Part shown: piece after piece, positions 24,956 through 43,100 of the stretch
How the letters are laid out: the number at the start of each line of letters is the position of its first letter
How positions within the stretch are numbered: position 1 is the first letter of the stretch
Origin: Omphiscola glabra
Taxonomy: Eukaryota; Mollusca; Gastropoda; Lymnaeidae
Assembly: GCA_964017045.1 (NCBI GenBank)
Contig: OZ024795.1
Coordinates: forward strand, 52,801,350 to 52,865,349
Direction of reading: 5' to 3'
Length of the DNA: 64,000 nucleotides
The notes under the pieces: generated by a model
The model's database searches: none
Told to the model about the DNA's origin: nothing
The model's input: the letters and a program-made list of their open reading frames with translations, nothing else
Made by a program: the position numbers and the translations under genes

Positions 24956-26883
24956 AAAGAAGTATTAGAAGTAAACTTTTATTTAAAAAAATTAAAATTT
25001 CATACACTTTGTACAAAATTTTAAAATTTACAAAAAGAGCCATAAACTCCATATTCAATTAAAAATTGTACATTCACAGTTATGCTAGTTGGATCTATTT
25101 GATAAAAAAAAGAATTTGTTTAAATAAAGTTGAATTTTTACTTTGGTTTGTTGTTTTGTTTGTAATAGCATTCAAACATAATTCTATTGGGAATTCACTT
25201 ATATTGGCAATAAAACCAGGAGATACCTAGATGAGCTTGAAAGTCTTTTAAACAATGGTTTCAACAGGAATTTAATTGCCAATATGAGATAATATAAATA
25301 TAAGATTACTTTCATCAGATTCATCTCCAATCATGCATTCAAAAAATTAACAATCCCCTGTTTGAATAAATACCCTTAACAAATGGTGTTAATACCATCA
25401 ATAACTGTTGGTCATAGAATATTTTAAACAGATTAAAAACAATTAATTATGAAATAACTTTACCACTGCAAATATTCCTTTCAACATTTTAAAAGCACCC
25501 GTGAATGCTGACATGTTCAGTTGTAAATGTGAAAAGAATATTCCTCCTTGTTTTTCACTATACACTTGTTTCCACCCAAAAAAATAATAATTCAACAAAA
25601 ACAAAATTCACTTTCTAAATAAAGGATTTTTTAAATCATATAACTAAAAATGAAGAGCTGATTTTCAAAATGCTGTATATCCATTTTGGGGGTTTTGAGA
25701 TTATTCAACTTTTTACAAAAAATTAATAAAGCGTTTAGAGAATTAAATCATTTTTAGACACATATAAAATAGGAATATAATGTGTTTAGTATATAGAATT
25801 TACCATGTCCTAAACGAACCTGGTTTGCTCTACAAAATGGTTAGGTTTTTTCATTTTTTTAAAAATGGTGGATACCACGTTTTGAAAATAAGCTCTTCAA
25901 ATGTTAAGTTAACAGCATAAAATGTATTAAATTAAAAGGAATGTTTTTTTAAAGTTATAAACTGTTGCATGAGGATTTAAATTAAAAATAGTTCCACCCC
26001 TTCAGCGAGTCAGATGTGACATTGAGATACACATGGTAAAGGTAGTTAAGCATTGAAACATAAATATACAAGATTATAGTTGATTAAATGAATATACACA
26101 TCATGGCATCATCCACAGGGAAACATTGTTATAAATTATAATGTGTTATGTAATTCCTTTCCATACAAATATTCATATTAACTTCAAATTGTCAGCTACC
26201 TTGATTTAAAGTAAATAAAAAAAAAAAAAAGCTGAATACTACCAAAAGTTGAGATTTGTTAATTTAATCGTTTTTAATGCCAGCACAGCAAACACATTAC
26301 ATAAAAAACTGCGCCACTATTTAAAATGTTTTATTTATGCAGTGCTCTTACCTGTAGTAATGTTAATCGATCGATTTATTATAATATGAAGAAACAATTT
26401 ATTGCACAATAATAGTAAAAATGAAATTTATTTTCCAAGCAAATGAAAACAAAGCTTTTACAAAATTATGAATATAACTACAATCAATCACATAATTGGC
26501 ATCAGGTACAGCTAAGTGGCATACAGAGATGCAAAAGTTATTTTTGTCTCAATTAAAAAACATAAAATACCATTATGATACATGTTTTCCTTAGTTACTT
26601 TAAAATTTATCTGGTGATAAACTGCTCCAATACTTGAAAAGCTTAAATCTTTGTACGTTCATAAATTGTTTTATGAAGCACAGCGGGTCAAAAATAATAA
26701 ATTTTGGAAACTTACTTGTGTCAAAAAAAGTGCTAACCATGTGCTATTTGAGGAAAGGAATTGTACAAACTTAAAACAGCCCAATCTTTCATTTTTATTA
26801 TTTAATTCTTGACCTTTCCAGTCTTTTAAGCCCATTAGTTTTTGAATTAGATTAAATGAATTAGATTACCACATAAAACCATG
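24956..26883. other. AT-rich intergenic DNA between convergent gene ends
   Basis: This separates the 3' ends of the PTCD1-like gene (+) and TVP23 (-). No gene is supported. TTTATT at 26794-26799, AATAAA on the minus strand, is a plausible TVP23 polyadenylation signal 85 nt past its stop. Confidence 0.5.
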
Positions 26884-31977
<5,094 letters not shown>

Positions 31978-32332
31978 TATGACCTAAGAAAAGTTGGGTA
32001 AGAAATATAGTATCAGTATCGCTCTAATAGAATTAGGCCTAGGCCTAAGGCTCATTTCAAGAGTCAAAGTAAGGTCAGGGCCCCTGGACACATTAAAAGG
32101 AAGGAAACAGAGTAAATTTTGGGTTAACGTTATGGGTTTTGCCAAGAGTTGCCTCACCCGAAGCGCAGTAACATCACTTTGGGGAATCCCAACACTGGAC
32201 TTAGGGTGAATAGACCTGTATGACCCCAACGATGTGTGTGATAACATTCCTGTTCTTTACTGACCATTACTCGCGTAATAAACGATACGGTTAATATGTA
32301 GTGTATTAAAATGAAATTATCCATTCATTTGT
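31978..32332. promoter_or_regulatory. Upstream region of TVP23
   Basis: The 355 bp between the TVP23 start codon and the left end of the transposon at 32333 must contain the 5' UTR and proximal promoter, unless an unseen upstream exon exists beyond the transposon. I see no clear TATA box. A short GC-richer patch lies at about 32060-32230. Confidence 0.4.
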
Positions 32333-34313
32333 TAGGTACTTTGACAGAAATTTTTAATATTGTCCTATTGCCATAAATGATACATCATTTTAAAGGGCTA
32401 GCTATAAGCTTTGCAAAAATACCAATTTCATCTTTCTAGCTTTTATAGAAATGAAGTTATGATTTTTTTAGTGAATTTTTTTAACCCCCTTCTTTATCTT
32501 TGCATTTGACTGTAAAAACTTGTGACCGACTTTCCAAATTTCTGCCTTTTTTTGCCCACAACTTTTTTATTTTAATAGATAATGCTACCAAATTTTTAGG
32601 AGACATTCTCAATGCAATATACAACACAATGAACAACAAAACTATTACATAACATAAAGAATTTGCATTTTGGATAATTTTATTTGCGGATATGTTACTA
32701 AAAAAGTGAATAGAAAAATTGGAACCATCATTATTTATGAAGAAAAAAAACATTAAAAAACATGTTTATTGAATTTACATTAATTTTATTAAGCTATTGT
32801 TAAATTTTAAATCAATTATCATATTTATAAAAAGGTAAGTATTCTTTTTTATATATAAAATTGATGGATATAATTATAAATAAAAATTACTCAAATAAAA
32901 TCATCCATAAGTTATAAGACTAAGTAAGGACACACAGTAAGTAGGGTAAGTATTCGAATTTTACTTTTACATTAACTTAACAATTATTTAAAAATGTATA
33001 TTTTAATACCTTATTAAATTTAAAAGATACTAACTTTAATTAGGCATGTAAGTGTTGTTGTAGTAATAGTAACTAATAGTAATAAAAGTTCAGTAAGTGA
33101 AAAATATTAAATTAAGCTTAGGCCTAGGCGTAAATAGTCTTTAAGATATTAATAACAATTTTTTTTGTTTAGTAAAACTTATTTCTTTTACTTTATATTA
33201 GAATTGGAAATATTAAATATTTGCCTTTGTATGCCTTAATTTTTTTTACTAAGATTCAAGCAAGATGTTTGTTTATTTGATGTCTAACTTATAATTAAAT
33301 TATTTAATTAAATGCCTTATTAATGTTTTTAAAATGCTAACTTTTATTAGGCCAGTAAGAGTATTTGCAGTTGTAGTAATGGAATATGAATAGTATTTTT
33401 AGTAATATTATTATCAGTAATTAGGCTTAGACTTAGGGCCTAATTAGTTAGGCCTACTAAAGTAATTAATATAGTAGTAGTACCGGTAGTAATATTCTCT
33501 TATAGGAGTAATGTCACTAATAAGAGAATAACATTTATTATTACAACTATTATTGATTTAATAAAGAAGATAAGATAAAATGTTTAGGCATTCTCTCATA
33601 AAATTTCTAAACTTAAATTGATATTTTACGTATTATTGTAGATTTATGTAAATCAAGGGACAAAACTGGTCCGAAATTCACCCAACTACACAAAGTAAAA
33701 TTAATATAAACTTAATAATTTATTGGATTTCATTAATTCCTAACAATATTATAAAGCTTTTTCTGATTTATTAACTGATTAGTGTTCCACGGATTTTAAA
33801 AGATAAACAATAAAAAAATATTTTTTATATCTTTATATTAAATTGATAAGAAGAGCCATTTCCGACAACCCAAGTTTTATTTGTAAAGGGGGATAACTGG
33901 TGACAACTGAAAATTTCTTCTAAATTTCCAAATGCATAACTTTATTTTGAGATTGCTATTATTAACGAAACAAAGTTATTCCTCTTTGTGCATATTTCAA
34001 GCAGTGCTACGGTAAACCACTATCTCCTACGACTTTAAATTAAAAAGTTATAAGCCATTGAAGTACATACCGATACATAATAATAAATTCCTTGCAAGTC
34101 TCACAATACACCATGATAAAAATATATCGCCGTGTTTGGAAAAATATGCGCTCTACGTCACTGATGACAAAACAATTTATTATTAGAAAACTGTGACGTA
34201 AAAACGCAAAACAACGAAGTCCTCCACGAACCGAATGTAAAATGGCCACAACAGTTTTTCCGTAATTTTTCGGATGCGCAAACCGCGTGCGCCTGAGACC
34301 TTCAAAGTACCTA
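32333..34313 (+). mobile_element. TAGGTACTT-family DNA transposon, copy 2
   Basis: 1,981 bp, beginning TAGGTACTTTGACAG and ending ACCTTCAAAGTACCTA, giving a 12-bp terminal inverted repeat TAGGTACTTTGA. It is flanked by perfect 7-bp direct repeats CATTTGT at 32326-32332 and 34314-34320. The left about 700 bp match copies 1 and 3, and the right about 450 bp match copy 3 (GAAGAGCCATTTCCGACAAC; GTGTTTGGAAAAATATGCGC; ACCGC.TGCGC.TGAGACCTTC). No transposase-like frame is present. It sits between the divergent TVP23 and PLD6 genes. Confidence 0.9.
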
Positions 34314-35287
34314 CATTTGTATTAAAATTCAACCTTACCTGTTTAAAAAGAAAGGAAAAAATAAACACATCCTTGCTTATACCCCTGATTAGTTTAAAAT
34401 TAAAATACTTGTATGTTAAAACTTCGATAACAATTGGGAGACTACTGCTTAAATTGCATTTGGAATTTTCCTCTAGGGACTGGTGAGGGGAGACAGCATG
34501 TAGGACCTGGGGGAACCTATATAATATATACTGTGGAACACATCACCGGCCATACAGCTAACCCAAAATCAACCGGAAATAAAATAGAGTTAATTTGGTT
34601 CAATTTTAAAATCACAAGGTGTATATTCCATTCCTGATAATTCTTCCAATCATGAAGAGAATGTTATTTACCATAACTTATTTCAATGGAGAAAAAATAG
34701 AACCTGGAACTGGAATGGTAGGGCCAACTTAGTAATTTTTAATTTTTGTGGTACAGAATAAAAATTTTTCAAAATAATTTTAAAATTCATAAATTTAAAT
34801 CATGATGGATGAGACTCAGACTGTGACTCAGTAACAGTGAGTGTGACTCAAAGTACCTCTTAGGCTAGTCTGAGCAGTGTGAGTGACTGAGAACTCACTG
34901 ACTCAACTGACTGACTGACTGATTGAGAATGAGATTACTGAATTATGGACGGCTCACTGACTAAATAATAATTGGCTAGAGAATAGTGTAAAAAAATTAC
35001 CAAATTATATTAGGCCTCGGCCTATATTTTAAATATTTATATATCTCACACTTCGTTTATAAAATCGTTCGTTTTAAAAAGAATGTTCATTCAAAAGTTT
35101 ACTTTGTTGCTAGACATTGTGCTGCAACGTCAACCGGATACCATGATCAATTTTAATTGAGAGTTGTCTTTCTTATGTCTTTGGTCATTTCCGATAAATG
35201 AAGAAATACCTGGGATTAAGCTATCTTTTTTAGTTCGTTTTTTTAAATTTTCTTTAAAGGTAGATCATATCTTCAAAGGTTTACAAC
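34314..35287. promoter_or_regulatory. Upstream region of PLD6
   Basis: About 970 bp between the transposon and the PLD6 start codon. It includes a low-complexity GACTCA/CTGACTGA stretch at about 34800-34930, in which repeated TGACTCA-like heptamers resemble AP-1 sites. No defined TATA box was found. Nothing coding is supported. Confidence 0.35.
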
Positions 35288-37918
35288 ATGAATTCACATT
35301 TGAGAGGCTCGTTATACACAATATTATTTTTTATCGCTAGTGAAGTACTTTATAAATTTTATTGTAAAACCAAAAAATTCAAATCGAAAACAGAAATTGA
35401 AACAGGAAGTGAAAGTAGACTAAGCAGTACATCTTTGCAGGTTTTATTTTTTCCCGATGAGAAGGTAGCATGTAAGGATTATTTCATTACCGACAACGGT
35501 TGTGTTAAACACAACTGTCGCTTTTCCCATGAAAAAACGTCTTTGAGTGAGCTTTATAAACATTTATGCTCTGGCAAGACCACAGTGGATATTTGTGTAT
35601 ATATTATAACGTGTAAAGATTTAGCAGAAATACTTATGAAAATGTATAAACGAGGTGTAAAAATTAGGATCATCACTGACAAAGACCAACTTCAAGCTTC
35701 AGGCTCTCAGATTTGGTCTCTGCGCAAAGAAGGTTTGTTTTAAAGTGTCAACTTATTGTAACTGGTACAACAAACTTTTAAAAAAAACATCTTCTGCCCT
35801 TGTTTGACAGTGAAAATTTAGACAATTATTTGATTTGAAAAAAGTTTCTGCTTTTATTAGAGGAACAAAAGTACAAGTGGTTTACTGAACAACCAAGACT
35901 GAGATGGATTGAACAGTTTGCCTCATTTTTATAGGGAATTTAAAAATGATAAAGAATAATTTAAGAGACATTTTTCTGACATCAGAGCGTTTTGATTTTG
36001 AGCATGCTAGAATTAATAGCATGGCCGGACACAAGCATTCAAGAAATCATCATAATTGATGATGTATGGGGCCATCAATTAATGAGTCACATGTCTGGTC
36101 GGAGCGGGGCACATTTTTTTATGAGGGGTAGGGGTTTAAGCAATGTGATGTCACGTTAATAGTGGAACAATATTGAAAGAAAATTGCATTTAATAATTAA
36201 TAACATTAAATTGCAGACGTTTTTAACATTATTCTTTTACTTTTATACATCATTTCATTATAATAATTTTATTTTAAAAATGTGATCACTGAGAGAATCA
36301 GTACAGGCATACAAGGCAAAAATGGCCTCTGATCAATTTACAGGCCACCTCAGAGGAGGAGAATCGGGGTGTAGTTACATTGACAGTTTGGAGAATTTAT
36401 GTCGAAATGTGGAGACAGGAGTCACAAAATTTTTGGCATGGAATGAAAAATGGTTGGATGGGGGGGGGAGGTCTTAGTAAATGTTTTAGTGTTTAGGGCA
36501 GGCCTGCACAGCTCAAAATGTAAGGTGGGCCATAATACTTTATGAAAAACATGTGCGGCCGAAAGAAAAATAGGACACAGGGAAAGCCATCAAGAAAATA
36601 ATTATAAAAAATAATATTTCGTTACTTCGCAGGCCGCAAAGTGGGTGCTGGTGGGTGCAGGCCTGTTCTAGGGCATGGATTCTTCACCTTTTTTTGCAGT
36701 GCTGCATCCCCTCTCAATTTCAAAAACAGTCCCCACAATCTTACCCCCCCCCCCCCATACAAATTATATCGTTATAAAAACATAATTTTAAAAATTATAT
36801 TTAGTTATTGTAGTTTTATTCCTCTAATTAACTTTCTAGAAACAAGAAAAAATTACTAATACAAAAAATGCGCAAACAAAATTCACCAGCAAAACATTTA
36901 CTGCTGCTAATCAAAAGGAAAAAGAAAATGATTTTGATTAGGGGGTGCTTTCAACCACTGTTCTAGGGAATTGGTGTACATACTTTTCTGTTCTACATTG
37001 TCAATCCATCTCAGTCTTGGCTGCATGCCCCTGGCTTTCTGTCTGTGATCACTGTCACTGCTCTGCAGTCTGGCATTCTCTCCATCTCAGTCTGCCCCTT
37101 CTAATTTCTGCGACTACGGATGGGTCTTTGAACAATTGATATATCTCTTGGTTTGTATGAATTCTCAATCCATCAATATCTAACACAGGACCACATATTT
37201 TATCCAGGATTTTCCTCTCCCATGTATGGAGCAGGTTCTCACCTTTTTTTGGTGGGGGACCAAGACTCGCTTGCGTTAATTACTACTGGTCTTATAAAAG
37301 TGGTTTATATGGTTTCTTTGTCCTCCTTGTAGCTTTTGTAGGCTGAAATGTGAAAGGTTGCCTGCTGTTATCCTTTCTTTCACTTGTCTTTTTTTCATCG
37401 AGATGCTTATAATTTAAACTTAACTTTAAAATGCACTTTAATTTCTAGCCCATTAAATGTGATACAAATACAAATCATTGTAATAAAATGGTCATATGTA
37501 TTATTTTTAACTTCCTTAATTGTGATGAAAAAGTGCATATTAGCAATATTACATTCTCAAAATATCATTCTCTTATTAGAAGTATTGTAATTTCAAAAAA
37601 GTCATCTACTTACAAAAACTGGCATATTCATAATTAAAGTGATGTTTGTTACTGTTATTTATTTTGTCATCTTTCCTTCAATTTCAAGGTATTCCAGTAC
37701 GAACAAACTATTCATCTTACCTAATGCACCACAAGTTTGTCATCATTGATAACAGAGTTTTAATCAATGGTTCATTCAATTGGACTTACCAAGCTATCAC
37801 AGGGAATCAGGAAAATGTTCTAATAACTGATGATGATGCTGTAACATCCGTTTTTAAAGCTGAATTTCAAAGACTGTGGGAGGACTTTGACAGTCAAAAT
37901 TCAACAGGAGACCAATGA
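35288..37918 (+). CDS. PLD6: PLD6/Zucchini-like mitochondrial phospholipase D-family protein
   Basis: Two exons, 35288-35732 and 37689-37918, give 224 residues (human PLD6 about 252). Residues 8-25 form a hydrophobic N-terminal anchor (LYTILFFIASEVLYKFY), as expected for insertion in the outer mitochondrial membrane. A CCCH-type cluster follows: C62, C72, C77, H81 (spacing 9-4-3). The single HKD motif is intact: H162-x-K164-x4-D169 (HHKFVIID), followed by GSFNWT (176-181), so the enzyme should be active as a dimer. RGVKIRIITDKDQ and ENVLITDDD also match the family. PLD6/Zucchini is described as cleaving piRNA precursors and as hydrolysing cardiolipin at the mitochondrial surface. The gene is divergent from TVP23. 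Its 1,956-bp intron holds two adjacent hAT-like elements and an antisense LINE remnant. AATAAA at 38199 is a plausible polyadenylation signal. Confidence 0.96.
36499..36665 (+). mobile_element. hAT-like MITE in PLD6 intron
   Basis: Begins CAGGCCTGCACAGC and ends GGGTGCAGGCCTG, an 11-bp terminal inverted repeat CAGGCCTGCAC (one mismatch-free core). Flanks are GTTTAGGG and TTCTAGGG, agreeing at 6 of 8 positions, consistent with a decayed 8-bp hAT target duplication. At 167 bp it has no coding capacity. Confidence 0.65.
36674..36960 (+). mobile_element. Charlie-like hAT MITE in PLD6 intron
   Basis: Starts CATGGATTCTTCACCTTTTT and ends ...GTGCTTTCAACCACTG, whose reverse complement CAGTGGTTGAAAGCAC resembles the well-known Charlie/hAT terminus CAGTGGTTCTCAACC. 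It is flanked by a perfect 8-bp duplication TTCTAGGG at 36666-36673 and 36961-36968. It abuts the preceding MITE directly, so the right target-site copy of one element was the insertion site of the other. Confidence 0.8.
36975..37240 (-). mobile_element. RTE-like LINE C-terminal remnant in PLD6 intron
   Basis: On the minus strand the translation reads WERKILDKICGPV, then LRIHTNQEIYQLFKDPSVVA and EIRRGRLRWRE, the C-terminal end of the RTE/BovB-type LINE polyprotein. It is degenerate, without the upstream reverse transcriptase, and lies antisense to PLD6. A related remnant is at 63285-63425. Confidence 0.7.
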
Positions 37919-40186
37919 CTGCAAGAATCATAATTTAGGTTTAAGTTTGCTTTATTATAGTTCATGTTTTTGTATTGTACTAGAAGAATCTTATATTGAT
38001 TTTCAACTTAATTTTCTTATGACAAAATGTGGTTATTAGATTTGATGAATATAGGCGTCGCCTTCCCGAAGACATGTGGTTATGAAATTTTTCAAAGTGT
38101 TTTCAAATTATTTAATACCGGTACTAGCACAGATACTAATATGTACTGTACCGTACATGACTGATATGCATAAGTGTTTAATTTGAACTTATTTTTTTAA
38201 TAAAACATTTTCTTTCTATCAAGTTTTAAATCAAAGAAATGTAATCGGTAAAGTCTTTTAATCACGAATTGTGAAATACCCGGTACCCAAGATTTTATAA
38301 TTTTCAAAAATTCTGATTAAATCCGTTATCTGGATTTTTTATTTCAATCATCCAAAAACTGGAATTTGCAAAACAGCTCTGAATTAGCAATCCCTACTAA
38401 GGGTTAGTACAAAGTTGATACTCCTGCGTGTCAGTACTGTGCAGAATAGTTCTTATTATTACCTATTCTGGCTCATAAAAAGATAAATATATTCATAATG
38501 TAAGTTTAAAAATGTCCTTCAAATTTTCAAATTTTTCAGTTCTCATGATTGATTTCATCAACTGAATAAGTTGCATTATTGTAGAGATTTTGTTGTTGTT
38601 TAAAACTTCAGTTAATGAACGAGACTATATGTTTCTTTCCTTCTTAAAACTACAGTTTTATTTTATTTTTTTATAAACATCATAGGATAACTGTGAATCA
38701 TAAGAAATGGACAAAATGAAAGTAAGTTATAGTCAAGTCCATATTTCAAAAGAGCAACGAAAATAATCCAGCATGTAAAGTTCCTGTGTTTTTTGTGTGA
38801 TGAAATAGTTCTACATTTTTATTCTATTTCTATGCTTACAAAATAAATGTTTGCCTTTATTTAAAGCAAAACATTATCCTGGAGGGCATAACCATTTATA
38901 TAAAATGATAATTTTTACAGGTACCGGGTACCAGTAGTGTAAATACTTCAATAAACTCAATATATTATCATTTTTATAAATCTCAAGAAATTTATAAAGT
39001 GTATATTGCCCTGGTGTGTTTTGTAAAAATTAAAAAAATTAACAGTATAGCGTTTTGTGTGTCAATGTCAACTATTTCAAGCTTTTTGAATAATTTAACT
39101 TAGTCATTTTGATTCTGAAATTGTACACATATTGCAACAATATATTTTTGTGAAAGACCACTTTCAATTTCATTATTTATTATTAGTTACAGTAATGAGC
39201 AATTTAAGGAGAGTTAGTCTCAGTAAATCTTACCTGCAAGAAAATGCAACTTAGTTAATATTATGTGGCCAACATTCTGTTACCGTTTGTTTCATTTTCT
39301 TGAAATTACATTATTACAATAAAACTAAAAGAAAGAAATATCCATTTTTAATGAATGATAAATGGTAATAACAGTTTGGATAGCTTTGAATTCATCTGTA
39401 ATGTATATAGTTGGTTCTTAACCCAAGGAAATGTCCTGGAGTCATGATAATACAGGACAAGCAGTGATGCTAAATATTTTTTTTAAAAATAAGCAATAAA
39501 CTTGAATTAATTATCAGTCTGGCGATTTATTCTTTATAATTCTGTTTCTGTTACAATTCTACCAGTAATTAAGATATACTGTATAGTACAATCATATTGT
39601 TCTATCATCTGTTATGAGCTAATCTATCCAATAAAGAATAAACGTGATATATTTTCAGTTTTCATTCTTGCCATCAATGCTATTTGATTTTGGAACACTG
39701 TGTTGAAATGTTTTAACTTTTTAACAGAATCACAAATATTTTACTGCAAAGCCTAAATTTATCAAATACCAGTAATTAATTTAATGCCAGACAAAAAGGC
39801 ATATGAATTAAGTTGTGCCCAATAACCAAAACACTCATCATGACTATTGATGCATAAACGATATTTTAAAAAACTTTTTTTTAAAACGAAGTAATGATAG
39901 TTGGTTTTCATTTTTTTATTGATAAAAACATTCCAAAAAAACAATTATATACAACATTGAATATTTAAGTTTTTAACATAAAAGATGGATCAAAAGTAAC
40001 CATGTACACATTAATTAAAATTGGTGTCCGCAAACAACATAATCCACCATAAAAATGCAATGGATAATGCATTTCCTGTTTACATCCACATTTTTTTAAC
40101 ATTTAAAAGACATCTTTTTTTTTTTAACTCGGCATTTCATATTTCATTTTTCTTTTAAATTTAATTTCAAATTTATTTGTATCAAC
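37919..40186. other. Intergenic DNA between convergent PLD6 and the RNA-binding gene
   Basis: AT-rich, with no gene supported. AATAAA at 38199-38204 (+) serves PLD6. TTTATT at 39915-39920, AATAAA on the minus strand, lies 267 nt past the stop of the next gene and could be its signal. GGTACCGGTA-like motifs recur at about 38115, 38280 and 38920. Confidence 0.5.
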
Positions 40187-43100
40187 TCAGTACCGCCTAT
40201 AGTATGTACTATTGTCCCCTTCCACCTGACCAGCATAATCACCATAACGCCCAGAGCCACCTCCTTGAGCGTGAGCGCCAGCACTATAGGCACCTTCATT
40301 TCTTTGTGACACCCTGCAATATATTACATTGCTTTTAATCAAATTTCTGCGTGGTATGAAACAACTTTGACACACTAAGGCCTAAAATTTCAGTTGAGCT
40401 GAGGCCATCAATTGTTTTTGTGTTCTGTTGATTTAAACTGGTATTTTCTTTTATTAAATAAATCACGAAATATATAGCTAATAGATCATCTGTATCTAAT
40501 AAATTATTATCAAGTAGACTAACCTGGTGGATCCAGGATATTCTGGTCCTCTCCTTCCTCTGCTGCTTCCTCTAGTGGCATCTGTACCATGAGCAGTATT
40601 TAGGTTTGATCTTTCTTTAGTACGTCCAGTATCTCCAGCAGCGGGGCCACCCCCACCAAAAGCTTGCACTTGCCTTTGAGCTCGTGGTGGTTGACGAGTT
40701 AAATCTGCACCAGTACTATTACGATCACTTCGATCAGCCCTATCACGACTGTCCCTTTCGATTCTTTCGGATCTATTGTCAATACGATTTGGCAAGTCCA
40801 TTCGTTTTCGATCAACCACTCTCTCAGGTCTATTTGGACGATCCATACGCTCTGCACCAGGTCTGGCTATACGTTCGACTCTTTCATTTCTGTCCCTTCC
40901 ACCACGGTCTGCTGACCAGGAACCACCCCCAAAGTCTGGGGGATGCTGTAGAAAAAATATTTTAAAGTGTATTTGAAATGGGCACTTAGCAACTAGATCA
41001 CTGATGTTCAATATCCTTTCAATATGAAAGGCAACAAATGAAAGTTACTACATTTTATGTAGAAGTTTAGTTCATAGATATAGTATAGGGTTCTACTTCT
41101 GTGTTAGACCTAAATGAAAATGTGTGTTGTAAATGAAATTTGGAGTAATTTATTTTTTCTAACTACTCTTTTCCTTTTCCCTAAAGATGAGTCACTTCCC
41201 TTGGTTTTGGAATTTGGTTTAGTAAATAAGTAGAGCAATGGGTGAGAGAAAGAGGTAAAACTAAATTCACTATTAACATTAAAAAGATGGGCAGACACAC
41301 CTTCTTATCTTGTAAGGACTCTCTATTTACTGCCTTGGTGCAGAGAGGAAATGCACCAAGAAAGTTGATGGTCCTGTCATTAAACCAAACCCTACTTTTA
41401 ACTATAACACTGCGTTTTGTCCTCCCAGACTATTGGCCGCATTGCTGCCGTTTACCATTTTCTGTTTACGTTTACTGCTATTCTCACATTTGTTTTGGAA
41501 GAGTTTAGTATGTTTTTATCTTCTTTTCCTACTAAGTTACAAGAGTGAAAAATTTCAGCACAGTCTTTCATACGCATGCAAAGAAAACTAGCAAACTTAG
41601 ATGAAACTATCAAATTAAATTAAAGCAGAAAGTGATATTGTGCAGAAAATATTTTCAAATATTAATAAAAATAAAAAATATTTAATTTTCTTCCACATTC
41701 AATTCCCATAGAGTTCTCATTTACACTTCTGCACAGTCTTTCTTTGTAATGCATGTTAAGAAATTTAAAATTACTTTTTTATACTCTTTAATGCGTTTTA
41801 TCATGATTTGTACAATCCATCTTCTAAACACCATGTGATCGTCTAAATTCAAGTATTTTGTCGTTGCTCATTATTTTTTGGCCATTAACGTTATATTTTT
41901 TGTAAACTTTATCCCATGCATTTGCCCTAAAGTAATTAATAATTAGGAGCTTAAAAAGTTACATTGAAAATTGGAATTACTTTTTTTTTGAGGTATAAGA
42001 AAGTCAGGCAGCCAGTGGGAGTGAAAAAGATTCAAATTACATTAATTAAGTAAGTCAATTTTACTCAACGTATAAATGTCGTACCTGATCTAATCCCCTG
42101 GCCCCACTAATGGCACCAACCTCAGCACCTGCCCCATACCGAGGTCCATGGCCCAAGAGTGAAGTGCGATGAGATGATCCTGGAAGAGGGAAGCTATCTG
42201 CTCGAATGTGTCCTCCACCAGTTTGGGCTGTGCTTAGCATAGCAATCTGGTTTTTAATGGCCTGGTTCAACTGGTTCTGAAGCTGCAACATTTCTTTTGT
42301 AACCTAAAGTTAAATATAAAGTATAAGAAGCAGGATAAGTTCAAACTTTTGCAAAGTCAAGTCCTATAAAAAGAAGTTATTCTGAATTTCAAATCCAGAA
42401 AACAGCGTGGCACCATGGATTTAAGGGGCTCATATCTTAGACTGTAACTCTTATTTTTTTAATAAAAACTAACACTTCAACTCTTAATTATTACTATAAG
42501 TCTACACATATACATAGTTATGCCTGTCATATGCGCCTCATAAAGGCATAAAGAAAAACTCAATAGGTAGAACAAACCTGACTTTCTTCACGGTCACTTC
42601 TTCTAGCGCTTCTTTCTCGTGAATCTCGATCTCTGTTTCTTCTATCGTTCTGACGTTCATTCATTCTACGACGCCCGGGGCCACCCGGATAGTCTCTGCT
42701 ACCTTTTAAAATTAATAAATGATTTATATTATAACAATATAAAGTGCATAAAATGTTCATCAAACTAGTAAGTTACCTTAATTACTGAAATAAAATTTTA
42801 TGCTGATGCAAGTCTGAAATTTTGTTGTTTTTTTAATAATTTTATCATAAAAAATGTTTAGTTATTTTGTAAAAAAAAAAAAAACTTATAATAATTATTG
42901 AAACTGTGTTGAGAAATTGAATCAACATTAAATTTCACTGAACGTATAAGTTTTCATACCAGGTCCTTGGTTTTTTATTGTATCAAGTCCAAATCGCCCA
43001 TCACCTCCACGCCTTGGCATGGAACGTCGACCACCCAGCCCTCTTGGACCATCACCCATGTGATCATCTATCCCTTGATTAGGTCTCTGACCTCGCATTA

